This document shows positions 42,628 to 51,104 of a stretch of 64,000 bases of DNA, piece by piece (the first letter of the stretch is position 1; each line of letters begins with the position of its first letter). The notes under the pieces were generated by a model. The model was not told the origin of the DNA, did no database searches, and saw only the letters and a program-made list of their open reading frames with translations. Location: NCBI GenBank assembly GCA_009776305.1, contig WRLY01000005.1, positions 62,001-126,000 on the forward strand, given 5' to 3'. The DNA is from Oscillospiraceae bacterium (GTDB lineage Bacteria > Bacillota > Clostridia > Oscillospirales > Ruminococcaceae). The position numbers were made by a program, and so were the translations under genes.

Positions 42628-43260
42628 ATGAATTTAATCTTTTTAGGAGCCCCGGGAGCGGGAAAAGGAACCCAGGCGGAAAGTGCGTCGAACAAATACA
42701 AAATCCCCGCCATTTCCACGGGAAATATGCTTCGCGAAGCGGCAAAAAACGGCACCGAGGCGGGACTGAAAGCAAAAAGCTTTATGGACTCGGGCGACCT
42801 TGTACCCGATGAAGTGGTGGTAGGTATAATTAAAGAACGGATAGCCTTAGACGACGCGAAAAACGGCTTTATCCTTGACGGTTTTCCCCGTACCGTAAAG
42901 CAGGCTCAGGCACTTGAGGATATGGGAGTCAATATTGACAAGGTAATTAATATTCACGTTGCCGACGAGCGCATAACGGCGCGTATGTCGGGAAGACGGG
43001 TATGTACCGATTGCGGCGCATCCTATCATATTGAATATAAACCTACAAGTAGCGAAGGCGTTTGCGACTTATGTAAAGGCAAGGTTGCCCTTCGTGACGA
43101 CGACAAGCCTGAAACGGTACTCTCAAGACTTAAAACCTATCATGAGAAAACCGCTCCGCTGATTGACTTCTACGACAAACGCGGCAAACTCAGAACGGTT
43201 GAGGGACAGGAACAAATCGAGGAAACCACAAGACTTACGTTTGAAGCTATAGACGCGTAA
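42628..43260 (+). CDS. adk: Adenylate kinase, zinc-lid type
   Basis: 210 residues. P-loop FLGAPGAGKGTQAE, FILDGFPRTVKQAQAL and the lid with CTDCGASYHI...CDLCKGKV, four cysteines that bind structural zinc in Gram-positive Adk. Interconverts ATP, AMP and ADP. AAGGAG precedes the ATG; an upstream extension overlapping secY is not supported. Confidence 0.97.
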   Translation: MNLIFLGAPGAGKGTQAESASNKYKIPAISTGNMLREAAKNGTEAGLKAKSFMDSGDLVPDEVVVGIIKERIALDDAKNGFILDGFPRTVKQAQALEDMGVNIDKVINIHVADERITARMSGRRVCTDCGASYHIEYKPTSSEGVCDLCKGKVALRDDDKPETVLSRLKTYHEKTAPLIDFYDKRGKLRTVEGQEQIEETTRLTFEAIDA

Positions 43261-43280
43261 TCTCCTAAGTATGATATAGT

Positions 43281-44039
43281 ATGATAATTGTCAAAAACGC
43301 GGTTGAGCTTGTAAAAATTCGGAAAGCCTGCGAGCTTTCGGCAAGGGTTCTAAAGCTTGCGGGCGAAAGAATAACCGCCGGAATGAGCACATGGGAGCTT
43401 GACGGAATGATTCGCGAATTTATCGAAAGGCACGGTGCTAAACCATCTTTTCTCGGGTACCGCGGCTTTAGGGGAAGCGCATGTATTTCCGTAAACGAGG
43501 AGCTTATACACGGCGTACCCTCAAAAAAGAAAATCTTAAAAAACGGCGATATAGTTTCGATTGACGTGGGTGCGTTTCTTGACGGCTGGCACGGCGACAA
43601 TGCCGCGACTTTCGCGGTGGGCGGTTTTGAAAACGCTTCGGATGAAGCTAAAAGGCTATTAACCGTCACCGAGGACTGCCTTTATGAGGGCATAAGGGCG
43701 GCGCGCCCGGGTAAAAGAGTCGGCGACATATCAAATGCAATCCAGAACTGCTGTGAGTCCAAAGGGTTCTATGTTGTGAAAAAGTATATCGGTCACGGGA
43801 TTGGCAGGGATTTGCACGAAGCGCCCGATATTCCGAACTTCGGAAAAGCGGGAAAAGGTCCGAGGCTGACCCCGGGAATGACTATTTGTATTGAACCTAT
43901 GGTCAACTCAAGCACATCGGAGGTTAGGTTGCTTTCTGATAATTGGACGGTAGCCGAGGCAAACGGGAATTTAAGTGCTCACTTTGAACATACAATAGCA
44001 ATCACCGAGAGTGAACCGTTGATTCTTACCAAAGCGTAA
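43281..44039 (+). CDS. map: Methionine aminopeptidase, type I
   Basis: 252 residues. Metal ligands in SIDVGAFLDGWHGDNAATF, IGHGIGRDLHEAPDIPNFG, TICIEPM and the final FEHTIAITE. Removes N-terminal Met from nascent proteins. The ribosome-binding site is poor; translation may depend on adk. Confidence 0.97.
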   Translation: MIIVKNAVELVKIRKACELSARVLKLAGERITAGMSTWELDGMIREFIERHGAKPSFLGYRGFRGSACISVNEELIHGVPSKKKILKNGDIVSIDVGAFLDGWHGDNAATFAVGGFENASDEAKRLLTVTEDCLYEGIRAARPGKRVGDISNAIQNCCESKGFYVVKKYIGHGIGRDLHEAPDIPNFGKAGKGPRLTPGMTICIEPMVNSSTSEVRLLSDNWTVAEANGNLSAHFEHTIAITESEPLILTKA

Positions 44040-44049
44040 ATTAAAAAAT

Positions 44050-44334
44050 ATGATTAAAATAGGTACAATTGTAAAAAGCGTGTCGGGGCGGGATAAAGGT
44101 AGTTTTTATGCGGTCGTCGGATATGACGAAGAAGCAAATGCGCCGCTGATTGCGGACGGACGCAGAAGAAAAATTGAAAACCCCAAAAGGAAAAACCCCC
44201 GTCATATATCGGTCACTAACACAATTATTGAGCAGGGCATACTAAACGGCATTACAAACAAGAAATTGCGTAATTTTTTGCATGAATTTAATTTCCCTCT
44301 GAACCGGGAGCGCAATTTTAATACGGGAGAGTGA
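44050..44334 (+). CDS. KOW-domain RNA-binding protein (L14e/YlxQ-neighbour type)
   Basis: 94 residues. The N-terminal KOW motif [20 protein letters not shown] resembles eukaryotic-type L14e/L27e, followed by a basic loop ([19 protein letters not shown]). This gene regularly sits between map and infA in Clostridia and is annotated as a KOW RNA-binding protein; its role on the ribosome is not established. It overlaps the region upstream of infA. Confidence 0.88.
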   Translation: MIKIGTIVKSVSGRDKGSFYAVVGYDEEANAPLIADGRRRKIENPKRKNPRHISVTNTIIEQGILNGITNKKLRNFLHEFNFPLNRERNFNTGE

Positions 44335-44339
44335 TTGGC

Positions 44340-44558
44340 TTGTCAAAAGAAGACAATATTGAAGTTGAGGGTGTTATACTCGAAGCTTTACCGAATGCGA
44401 CTTTTAAAGTCGAATTGTCCAACGGACACAAGATTTTGGCGCACGTCAGCGGGAAGTTAAGAATGAATTTTATTCGTATTCTGCCGGGCGACAGGGTAAC
44501 GGTGGAGATGTCCCCTTATGACTTGACAAAAGGCAGAATTACATGGAGAGCAAAGTAA
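44340..44558 (+). CDS. infA: Translation initiation factor IF-1
   Basis: 72 residues from a TTG start, the canonical IF-1 length: [40 protein letters not shown] and [24 protein letters not shown] nine bases earlier is possible but sits one base after GGGAG, whereas the TTG has ten-base spacing. Confidence 0.96.
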   Translation: MSKEDNIEVEGVILEALPNATFKVELSNGHKILAHVSGKLRMNFIRILPGDRVTVEMSPYDLTKGRITWRAK

Positions 44559-44607
44559 AAACAGGATTCATGACTTAATAGGAATCGGGAATTAGGAGGA
44601 ATGAGCA

Positions 44608-44721
44608 ATGAAAGTACAACCTTCGGTTAAGCCTATGTGCGAAAAGTGCAAGGTCATTAAGCGTAACGGCAGAGTAATGGTAATATGCAAGGAACCTAAG
44701 CATAAACAAAGACAGGGATAA
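44608..44721 (+). CDS. rpmJ: 50S ribosomal protein L36
   Basis: 37 residues: [37 protein letters not shown]. Zinc ligands CxxC, C and H are present. AGGAGGA lies before the ATG. Placed between infA and rpsM as usual. Confidence 0.97.
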   Translation: MKVQPSVKPMCEKCKVIKRNGRVMVICKEPKHKQRQG

Positions 44722-44735
44722 GACAGTCAATTGCG

Positions 44736-44755
44736 TAGGGCGCGTAATGCGCGTC
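44736..44755. repeat. TAGGGCGCG-type short palindrome
   Basis: TAGGGCGCGTAATGCGCGTC in the rpmJ-rpsM gap. Diverged relative of the TAGGGGC palindromes, closest to the one at 36836. Confidence 0.4.
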
Positions 44756-44783
44756 ATTAATATCAAGAAAGGGAAATAAGATT

Positions 44784-45152
44784 ATGGCAAGAATTTCAGG
44801 CGTGGATTTGCCTAAAGACAAAAGGATTGAAATAGGCTTAACTTATGTTTTCGGAATTGGCAGAAGAACGTCGGGCGATATTTTGGCGGCGGCGGGTGTA
44901 AATCCTGATACGCGGGTCAAAGACTTAACCGAAGCTGAAGAATCCAAAATCCGTGAAGTCATTGACGCTAATTACACGGTTGAGGGTGATTTGCGGCGCG
45001 AAACGGCGCTTAACATAAAGCGTTTGGTGGAAATCAACTGCTACCGCGGTCAGCGCCATCGCAAGGGTTTGCCCGTGCGCGGTCAGAGAACCAGAACCAA
45101 TGCCCGCACGCGTAAGGGTCCCCGTAAGACAATCGCTAACAAGAAGAAGTAA
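44784..45152 (+). CDS. rpsM: 30S ribosomal protein S13
   Basis: 122 residues. [40 protein letters not shown] and [26 protein letters not shown] precedes the ATG. Confidence 0.97.
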   Translation: MARISGVDLPKDKRIEIGLTYVFGIGRRTSGDILAAAGVNPDTRVKDLTEAEESKIREVIDANYTVEGDLRRETALNIKRLVEINCYRGQRHRKGLPVRGQRTRTNARTRKGPRKTIANKKK

Positions 45153-45181
45153 TACAGGAAATCAAGAAAGGTGGAAAACTG

Positions 45182-45595
45182 ATGGCAAAGCAAGGCGCGG
45201 CAAAGGGCGGCAAGAAGCCCGCAATACGCAGACGGCGCGAACGCAAAAATATAGAGAACGGTTCGGCGCATATCCAGTCCACGTTCAACAACACAATCGT
45301 TACGATAACGGATTTGCACGGCAATGCTCTATCATGGGCGTCGGCAGGCGGCTTGGGTTTCAGAGGCTCGCGTAAATCCACTCCTTTCGCGGCACAGTCG
45401 GCGGCTGAAACCGCGGCGAAAGCGGCTATTGAGCATGGTCTCAAAACCGTGGAGGTTTATGTAAAAGGACCCGGCTCGGGACGTGAGGCGGCAATAAGAG
45501 CGCTTCAGGGCGCGGGACTTGAGGTTCGCATGATTAAGGACGTTACCCCCATACCCCATAACGGATGCCGTCCCCCAAAACGCAGACGCGTTTAG
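45182..45595 (+). CDS. rpsK: 30S ribosomal protein S11
   Basis: 137 residues. [40 protein letters not shown] and [27 protein letters not shown] precedes the ATG. Confidence 0.97.
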   Translation: MAKQGAAKGGKKPAIRRRRERKNIENGSAHIQSTFNNTIVTITDLHGNALSWASAGGLGFRGSRKSTPFAAQSAAETAAKAAIEHGLKTVEVYVKGPGSGREAAIRALQGAGLEVRMIKDVTPIPHNGCRPPKRRRV

Positions 45596-45611
45596 GATTC
45601 AAGCGGCACAA

Positions 45612-45648
45612 TTCAGGTTTTGTTTACCTGAAGTCGGTGAAAAACCGA
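45612..45648 (+). promoter_or_regulatory. Paired hairpins before rpsD (candidate S4 leader)
   Basis: TTCAGGT/ACCTGAA (45612-45618/45626-45632) and TCGGT/ACCGA (45634-45638/45644-45648) stand side by side in the 89-base rpsK-rpsD gap. S4 often controls its own mRNA, so a regulatory structure is plausible. Not matched to a known family. Confidence 0.4.
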
Positions 45649-45684
45649 TAGTAGATTAAGAAACAATTTTTTGGAGGAAATTTA

Positions 45685-46287
45685 ATGGCTATTGACAGAA
45701 CACCTGTTTCAAAAAGGTGCAAAAGTCTTGGAATCAGCCCCGCTGTATTGGGCTACACACAAAAGAAAGAAACCAAGCGTAACAGAAACACCAACACCAG
45801 AAAAAAACTGTCGGAGTACGGACAGCAGCTTCGTGAAAAACAGAAACTGAAGTTCATTTACGGCGTTTTGGAAAAGCAGTTTTATCATTACTATGAGCTT
45901 GCCGTGCGCGAAGAAGGCGTTACCGGCGAAAATCTGCTGAAACTTCTCGAAACCCGTCTCGACAATGTAATTTTCAGAATGGGCATGGCTATAACCAGAC
46001 GCGAGGCAAGACAACTTGTAGGTCACGGGCATTTTACCGTGAACGGCAAACGGGTTGATATTCCCTCGTACAGGGTAAAAGCGGGCGACGTTGTGGCTCT
46101 TAAAGAAAAAAGTAGGAAAAGTCCTAAGTTTGAGCAGATTGCCGATGCGGTTCACGGCAGAATCTACCCCTTGTGGTTAGATGTGAACAAAGAAACCAAA
46201 AGTGCGTCAATTGTTCGGCTTCCACAGCGCGATGAACTTGATTTTGAAATTCAGGAACACTTAATAATTGAGCTTTATTCTAAGTAA
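45685..46287 (+). CDS. rpsD: 30S ribosomal protein S4
   Basis: 200 residues. RTPVSKRCKSLGISPAVLGY, KQKLKFIYGVLEKQFYHYYE and the S4 RNA-binding domain TRLDNVIFRMGMAITRREAR, QLVGHGHFTVNGKR. It has the cysteine-free N-terminal form (one Cys only, so no zinc knuckle). TGGAGGA lies before the ATG. Confidence 0.96.
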   Translation: MAIDRTPVSKRCKSLGISPAVLGYTQKKETKRNRNTNTRKKLSEYGQQLREKQKLKFIYGVLEKQFYHYYELAVREEGVTGENLLKLLETRLDNVIFRMGMAITRREARQLVGHGHFTVNGKRVDIPSYRVKAGDVVALKEKSRKSPKFEQIADAVHGRIYPLWLDVNKETKSASIVRLPQRDELDFEIQEHLIIELYSK

Positions 46288-46579
46288 ACTTGAATTAACA
46301 AAGTTTATTCAATGCGAAAAAGGCACAAAAATATTAATTGTATTCTAAATAATCATATTCCCGCATATAATGTATATAGCGCGAATATTTCAAATTTACG
46401 GCAAGGTTTTTCGGTAAAATGCGATTTTTTAATTTTTATCTGCCGTAATTTTGAATTATTCGGGCTACCCTACTTGCGACAAAGAAGCGGGCTTTCGCCA
46501 CTTTATAAAAAATCCGCCGCTTTTAAAAGCGGGGGAGAGTGGATTCAGAAGCTCGACGGCGAAAGGAATGGTTGTATAA
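46288..46579 (+). promoter_or_regulatory. Long rpsD-rpoA gap with palindrome and possible promoter
   Basis: The largest gap in the operon. It contains TATAAT (46366-46371) without a good -35, a perfect palindrome CCGCTTTTAAAAGCGG (46517-46532) and, next to rpoA, GAAAGGAATGGTTGTATAA (46561-46579), similar to the modules before rpsC and secY. A 91-codon frame spans it but looks random apart from its end, ERNGCI. An internal promoter for rpoA-rplQ is possible but unproven. Confidence 0.4.
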
Positions 46580-47539
46580 ATGCTTGAAAAAATCGAAAAG
46601 CCGGAAATAGAAACTGTTAAGCTTAAACCCGACGGAAAATACGGAATGTTCAGCTTGGAGCCGTTAGAACACGGCTACGGAAATACTCTCGGAAACAGTC
46701 TCAGACGGGTATTGCTTTCCTCACTGCCGGGCGTGGCGGTGACTTCCGTTAAAATAGACGGAATACAGCATGAATTTTCCACGATTGACGGAGTTAAAGA
46801 AGACGTCACCGAGATTATCTTAAACGTTAAGGGTCTTATTGCAAAAATGTACGGCGACGCTCCTAAGACGGTTTATATCGAGTCCGAGGGAGAATGTGCG
46901 GTTACGGCGGCAGACATCAAAACCGACTCTGAAATCGAAATACTTGACCCCGGAATGCACATAGCGACGCTTTCGGCAGGTGCTAAACTTTACATGGAAA
47001 TGACCTTTGACCGCGGACGCGGTTATGTCAGTGCTGAAAAGAATAAAGCGATTTTCTCGCCTATGCCAATCGGTGTAATTGCGGTTGACAGTATTTACAC
47101 CCCTGTAATGAAAGTTAATTACTCTGTAGAAAGTACCCGCGTAGGTCAGAGAACCGACTATGACAAGCTTATCATTGAGGTGTGGACGGACGGGACGATT
47201 TCGGCGAAGGAAGCGGTTTCTTATGCTGCGAAAGTACTTTCAGAGCATTTGGCACTGTTTGTGGACTTATCAGACGAGCCGGTGCAGCCTGAGCTAATGG
47301 TGGAGAAAGACGACAAAAACAAGGACAAGATTCTTGAAATGACTATTGAAGATTTGGATTTGTCAGTACGTTCTTTCAACTGCCTAAAGCGGGCGGGAAT
47401 CAACACCGTAGAAGACCTGATTAACAAAAGTCCTGAAGATATGATGAAGGTTCGCAACCTCGGAAAGAAATCGTTTGAGGAAGTGAGAGCAAAGCTGAAC
47501 ACTCTTGGTTTTGACCTTGCAACCAGTGAAGATATGTAA
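46580..47539 (+). CDS. rpoA: RNA polymerase alpha subunit
   Basis: 319 residues. N-terminal dimerisation domain: [35 protein letters not shown] and [13 protein letters not shown]. The C-terminal domain ([20 protein letters not shown], then [19 protein letters not shown]) contacts UP elements and activators. Preceded by GAAAGGAATGG. Confidence 0.98.
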   Translation: MLEKIEKPEIETVKLKPDGKYGMFSLEPLEHGYGNTLGNSLRRVLLSSLPGVAVTSVKIDGIQHEFSTIDGVKEDVTEIILNVKGLIAKMYGDAPKTVYIESEGECAVTAADIKTDSEIEILDPGMHIATLSAGAKLYMEMTFDRGRGYVSAEKNKAIFSPMPIGVIAVDSIYTPVMKVNYSVESTRVGQRTDYDKLIIEVWTDGTISAKEAVSYAAKVLSEHLALFVDLSDEPVQPELMVEKDDKNKDKILEMTIEDLDLSVRSFNCLKRAGINTVEDLINKSPEDMMKVRNLGKKSFEEVRAKLNTLGFDLATSEDM

Positions 47540-47594
47540 CGGCGTGCCGCCGCAGGCAATACGGTGAATACGCTGAGAAAGGATTTGTGAAAAT

Positions 47595-47933
47595 ATGGCT
47601 ATGAGAAAGTTAGGCAGAGTTACCGACCACAGAAAAGCAATGCTTCGCGGTATGGTTACGTTTCTGCTTGAAAACGGTAAAATAGAAACCACCGTGACCC
47701 GTGCAAAAGAAGTGCGTAGTGAAGCGGAAAAAATAATTACACTCGGCAAAAAGCAGGATTTACATTCAAAACGTCAGGTTTTTTCTTACGTCACCAAAGA
47801 AGAGGTATCGAAAAAGCTGTTTGACGAAATCGCGCCGAAATATTCCGAACGTAACGGCGGTTACACAAGAATCGTGAAAATCGGACCAAGACGAGGCGAT
47901 GCGGCAGAAATGGCGTTAATTGAATTGATTTAA
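47595..47933 (+). CDS. rplQ: 50S ribosomal protein L17
   Basis: 112 residues. [40 protein letters not shown] and [20 protein letters not shown]. Last gene of the operon; a terminator follows at once. AAAGGA precedes the ATG. Confidence 0.97.
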   Translation: MAMRKLGRVTDHRKAMLRGMVTFLLENGKIETTVTRAKEVRSEAEKIITLGKKQDLHSKRQVFSYVTKEEVSKKLFDEIAPKYSERNGGYTRIVKIGPRRGDAAEMALIELI

Positions 47934-47938
47934 TTAAT

Positions 47939-47968
47939 AATAATCCCGCCCCAAAGGGCGGGATTATT
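47939..47968. terminator. Terminator of the ribosomal operon
   Basis: AATAATCCCGCCC (47939-47951), loop CAAA, GGGCGGGATTATT (47956-47968), a perfect 13-bp stem six bases after the rplQ stop. Confidence 0.88.
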
Positions 47969-48018
47969 GTTTAAATCAACAATCTTTTTAATATTTCTGC
48001 AAGAATTCCAAAAACAAC

Positions 48019-48047
48019 TTGCATTTTTAGCTTTTTCGTATTATACT
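48019..48047 (+). promoter_or_regulatory. Promoter of the aminotransferase gene
   Basis: TTGCAT (48019-48024), 17 bases, TATACT (48042-48047), about 60 bases before the start codon. Confidence 0.65.
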
Positions 48048-48107
48048 ATTCTATGATGTACATATAAAGATATACATAGAAAAAATTCAGAAAAAGGGGT
48101 TTTAGAA

Positions 48108-49376
48108 ATGTACGGTGAATTGTCTAAAGGGGAGCTTTCGGCACTTAAAGAAAAGCTTTCAAAAGAGTATGAGGCGCTTAAATCAAAAGGCTTAAAGCTT
48201 GATATGTCGCGGGGGAAACCGAGTTCGGAGCAACTTGACTTGTCGAACGCCATGATGAAGATTGACCTTGGGGATTATAAAACCGATGTGGGCTTTGACT
48301 GCCGTAACTACGGGGCTCTCGACGGAATTAACGAGACAAAACGCTTTCTTATGCCTCTGCTCGGCGTTGAGGAGGAATGTGTTTTTATAGGTGGGAACTC
48401 AAGCCTGCAACTCATGTATGACGCGATTGCAAGGGCTATGCTTTTCGGGACGCCTAACGCCGCGCCTTGGGGGAAAAACGGCTCACCCGTAAAGTTTCTC
48501 TGTCCCTCTCCGGGTTATGACAGGCATTTTACCATGCTTGAGGCTTTCGGGATTGAGATGATTACTGTTCCGATGCTTGAAAGCGGTCCCGATATGGATA
48601 TGGTTGAAAAGCTTGCGGCGGAAGATAAAAATATAAAGGGGATTTTCTGCGTACCTATGTACTCTAACCCCTGCGGTATAACCTATTCCGATGAAACCGT
48701 AAGAAGATTTGCAGCGTTAAAAACTGCGGCTTTTGACTTCCGTATTTTTTGGGACAACGCCTACTGTGTGCATCATTTGACCGACGCGCCCGAAAAGCTT
48801 TTAAATATCTACGACGAGTGCGTAAAACACGGTAATGAGAACAAGGTTTACATTTTTGTTTCAACTTCAAAAATCACCTTTGCGGGGGGCGGAATCAGCG
48901 CTATAGGTTCATCTCCCGAAAATACCGAATTAGCAAGGAAACAGTTAGCTCTCCAAACTATCGGCTTTGACAGAATCAATCAGCTTAGGCATGCAAGGTT
49001 TTTCAAAGACTTAGACGGCTTGAATCAACACATGGAAAAACATCGCGCTATCGTAGAGCCTAAATTCAACGTGGTTTTTGAGGCTCTTGAACGCGAAATT
49101 TTGCCCGTCAAGCTTGGAGAATGGCATAAACCCCGTGGCGGTTACTTTGTTTCCTTTAACGGCTTAAAGGGAACAGCCAAGCGCGTCGTAGAGCTTTGTA
49201 AACAGGCGGGCGTGGTTTTGACCGGTGCGGGCGCGACTTTCCCGTACGGTGCAGACCCTTTAGACAGAAATATCAGAATCGCCCCGACTTTCCCGCCTGA
49301 AAGTGAGCTTGTAAGTGCGATGGAGGTTTTCTGTGCCGCAGTAAAATTAGCGAGTGCGGAGGTTTTGTCGGCGTAG
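48108..49376 (+). CDS. PLP-dependent aminotransferase (aspartate aminotransferase, type Ic)
   Basis: A 422-residue fold-type I aminotransferase of the PF12897-like group. KLDMSRGKPSSEQLDLS near the N-terminus, IGGNSSLQLMYDA, CPSPGYDRHFTMLEAFGIEM, CVPMYSNPCGITYS, FWDNAYCVHHL, and the PLP lysine in VSTSKITFAGGG. The family converts aspartate and 2-oxoglutarate to oxaloacetate and glutamate, which would link to the oxaloacetate made by pyc. Single gene with its own promoter; AAAAAGGGG before the ATG. Confidence 0.9.
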   Translation: MYGELSKGELSALKEKLSKEYEALKSKGLKLDMSRGKPSSEQLDLSNAMMKIDLGDYKTDVGFDCRNYGALDGINETKRFLMPLLGVEEECVFIGGNSSLQLMYDAIARAMLFGTPNAAPWGKNGSPVKFLCPSPGYDRHFTMLEAFGIEMITVPMLESGPDMDMVEKLAAEDKNIKGIFCVPMYSNPCGITYSDETVRRFAALKTAAFDFRIFWDNAYCVHHLTDAPEKLLNIYDECVKHGNENKVYIFVSTSKITFAGGGISAIGSSPENTELARKQLALQTIGFDRINQLRHARFFKDLDGLNQHMEKHRAIVEPKFNVVFEALEREILPVKLGEWHKPRGGYFVSFNGLKGTAKRVVELCKQAGVVLTGAGATFPYGADPLDRNIRIAPTFPPESELVSAMEVFCAAVKLASAEVLSA

Positions 49377-49382
49377 TACAGG

Positions 49383-49439
49383 TTTCCCGACCAACCGTCG
49401 GGAAATGGGAAAGACAGTTAAACGGGCGGACATGAAAGT
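49383..49439. repeat. Two adjacent GC-rich palindromes after the aminotransferase
   Basis: TTTCCCGAC/GTCGGGAAA (49383-49391/49397-49405) and, 20 bases on, CGGGCGGAC/GTCCGTCCG with one G-T pair. Neither has a T-tract, so they are poor terminators; the second resembles the GGGC(G/A)GA palindromes elsewhere in the window. Confidence 0.45.
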
Positions 49440-49459
49440 CCGTCCGCTATAAAAAACTC

Positions 49460-49488
49460 TTGCAAAAATTCAAATAATATGTTAAAAT
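49460..49488 (+). promoter_or_regulatory. Promoter of the tRNA-Arg gene
   Basis: TTGCAA (49460-49465), 17 bases, TAAAAT (49483-49488), eight bases before the tRNA 5' end. Confidence 0.6.
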
Positions 49489-49495
49489 AAATCAT

Positions 49496-49568
49496 CTGCC
49501 CGTAGCACAATGGATAATGCGTCGGACTCCGACTCCGAAGATTGCGCGTTCGACCCGCGCCGGGCAGG
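49496..49568 (+). tRNA. tRNA-Arg (anticodon CCG)
   Basis: A 73-base cloverleaf. Acceptor CTGCCCG (49496-49502) pairs with CGGGCAG (49561-49567), discriminator G. Anticodon stem TCGGA/TCCGA encloses CTCCGAC with anticodon CCG at 49529-49531 (codon CGG). T-arm GCGCG, TTCGACC, CGCGC. The 3' CCA is not encoded and must be added. A T-rich terminator follows. Confidence 0.95.
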
Positions 49569-49576
49569 TTTTTAGT

Positions 49577-49624
49577 ATAATCCGAATATTTTTGCTTTAT
49601 GCAAAACTATTCGGATTATTTTTA
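49577..49624. terminator. Bidirectional terminator between tRNA-Arg and folA
   Basis: ATAATCCGAATA (49577-49588) and TATTCGGATTAT (49608-49619), 12 bp, with T residues on both sides. Serves the tRNA and the convergent thyA-folA unit. Confidence 0.9.
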
Positions 49625-50122
49625 TACAGAAATGCGCTCGTTATAATATACATAGAAAGCGTATTTTATGCCGTTATAAGCTTTTTCTTCCGATACCGAT
49701 TTAATTTTCCAGTTTTCCAGTAAATTTAAATTCGGGAAAAATTTATCCGCTTTGCTTGTTTGTTTTACTTTTGTCACATGAATATCGGTACAGTAGTTTA
49801 ATAATTGTTTATATACAGCCTCGCCGCCGATTACAATAACGTCTTCGGGATTATAACAACGGGTTTGGTTCAGCAGTTCTTCGACGCAGTGACATACTGT
49901 TGCGCCCTCTGTTTTTAAATTCTTATCGCTTGACAGTATAATATTTGTTCTGTCTTTTAACGGCTTTGAGCCCGGTAAGGATTCAAGGGTAAGACGTCCC
50001 ATGACCACTACTTTGTTTTTAGTAAAATTCACAAAATACCGCATATCCTCCGGAATTGAAAAAAGCAGTTTATTATTACATCCTATTCCCCATAATTCAT
50101 CAACTGCGACAATAGCCCGCAT
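49622..50122 (-). CDS. folA: Dihydrofolate reductase
   Basis: 166 residues. AIVAVDELWGIGCNNKLLFS, IPEDMRYFVNFTKNKVVVMG, RLTLESLPG, and VIVIGGEAVYKQLL with YCTDIHVTKV. Reduces dihydrofolate with NADPH, regenerating the cofactor spent by thymidylate synthase, whose gene lies 12 bases upstream. The usual trimethoprim-target residues are not altered in an obvious way. Confidence 0.95.
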   Translation of the reverse strand: MRAIVAVDELWGIGCNNKLLFSIPEDMRYFVNFTKNKVVVMGRLTLESLPGSKPLKDRTNIILSSDKNLKTEGATVCHCVEELLNQTRCYNPEDVIVIGGEAVYKQLLNYCTDIHVTKVKQTSKADKFFPNLNLLENWKIKSVSEEKAYNGIKYAFYVYYNERISV

Positions 50123-50134
50123 GTGTTTTCCCCC

Positions 50135-50965
50135 TTATATTGCAACCGGAATTTTTACGTCTAATTTATTAAACTCATAATTTGAAAGTTTAAAACTATC
50201 CACCGAAAAATCATAAAAAGATTTAACCTTGTCATCTATGCTGAATTTAGGCGCGTCATACAGGGGAGAAGAAATTATGTCCATTACCATAGGTATATGC
50301 CTGTCGTATATATGTGCGTCGGCGATGACATGGACTAATTCGCCTGCCTGCAAGGCGCTTACCTGTGCAAACATCATGATTAAAACAGCGTATTGACAAA
50401 CATTCCAATTGTTAGCTACTAACATATCTTGTGAACGCTGATTTAAAATCCCGTTTAATTTGTTTCCGGTTACATTTAATGTTAAGCTGTAAGCGCAGGG
50501 ATATAGATTCATATACTGCAAATCAGAATGTACATATATATTAGTAACCATTCTCCTGCTTGCGGGATTATTTTTTAAATCATGTAATAATCTGTCAACC
50601 TGGTCAAATTCACCCTCGGGATAAGTATGCTTGACGCTTAACTGATACCCGTAAGCCTTTCCTATGCTTCCGCTGGAATCAGCCCATTGATTCCAGATTT
50701 TGCTGTTTAACTGACTTATATTATTTGATTTTTTTTGCCAAATCCATAAGATTTCATCGACCGCGCTTTTAAAATAGGTTTGTCTTAACGTTAAAATGGG
50801 GAATTCATCAGATAGGTCATATCTGTTAATCACCCCGAATTTTTTCACGGTATGCGCCGGCGAGCCGTCTTCCCATTTAGGACGGACATTGAATTCGGTA
50901 TCCCAAAAGCCGTTATCTAATATATCTTTGCAATTATTAACAAAAACACTATCCGCATAACTCAT
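50135..50965 (-). CDS. thyA: Thymidylate synthase, B. subtilis ThyA/phi3T type
   Basis: 276 residues. EFNVRPKWEDGSPAHTVKKF, VDEILWIWQKKSNNISQLN and the active-site Cys in NLYPCAYSLTLNV, followed by LNQRSQDMLVANNWNV and IADAHIYDRH. The motif is PCA, not the common PCH; this and the N-terminal layout match the Bacillus ThyA (phage phi3T) subgroup. Methylates dUMP using methylene-tetrahydrofolate. CGGAGAA precedes the ATG; folA is co-transcribed. Confidence 0.94.
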   Translation of the reverse strand: MSYADSVFVNNCKDILDNGFWDTEFNVRPKWEDGSPAHTVKKFGVINRYDLSDEFPILTLRQTYFKSAVDEILWIWQKKSNNISQLNSKIWNQWADSSGSIGKAYGYQLSVKHTYPEGEFDQVDRLLHDLKNNPASRRMVTNIYVHSDLQYMNLYPCAYSLTLNVTGNKLNGILNQRSQDMLVANNWNVCQYAVLIMMFAQVSALQAGELVHVIADAHIYDRHIPMVMDIISSPLYDAPKFSIDDKVKSFYDFSVDSFKLSNYEFNKLDVKIPVAI

Positions 50966-51013
50966 ATAATTCTCCGTTCTGTCGTTTTTATGGCTTGCTG
51001 ATTTTATATATTA

Positions 51014-51041
51014 ATTATATCACGAATTTTTTAAAAATCAA
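51014..51041 (-). promoter_or_regulatory. Promoter of thyA-folA
   Basis: On the minus strand TTGATT, 16 bases, TATAAT, about 48 bases before the thyA start. Confidence 0.6.
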
Positions 51042-51056
51042 GTGTCGGCATAAAAA

Positions 51057-51091
51057 GCAATTCCCCGCAACCTCGGGTTGCAGGGAATTGC
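51057..51091 (-). terminator. Terminator of the GH94 gene
   Basis: GCAATTCCC plus GCAACC (51057-51072) pairs with GGTTGC plus GGGAATTGC (51076-51091) around TCG, with one C-A mismatch; on the minus strand it is followed by five T residues. Confidence 0.9.
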
Positions 51092-51104
51092 CGAAAATTA
51101 TAAA

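Noticed and set aside
46312-46587. 91-codon ORF spanning the rpsD-rpoA gap
   Set aside because: No ribosome-binding site and random-looking composition apart from its last residues; it overlaps rpoA. Treated as non-coding gap with a start module.
50135-50965. ThyA inactivated by loss of the PCH histidine
   Set aside because: The Bacillus ThyA/phi3T subgroup naturally has another residue after the catalytic Cys, and other ThyA motifs are intact.
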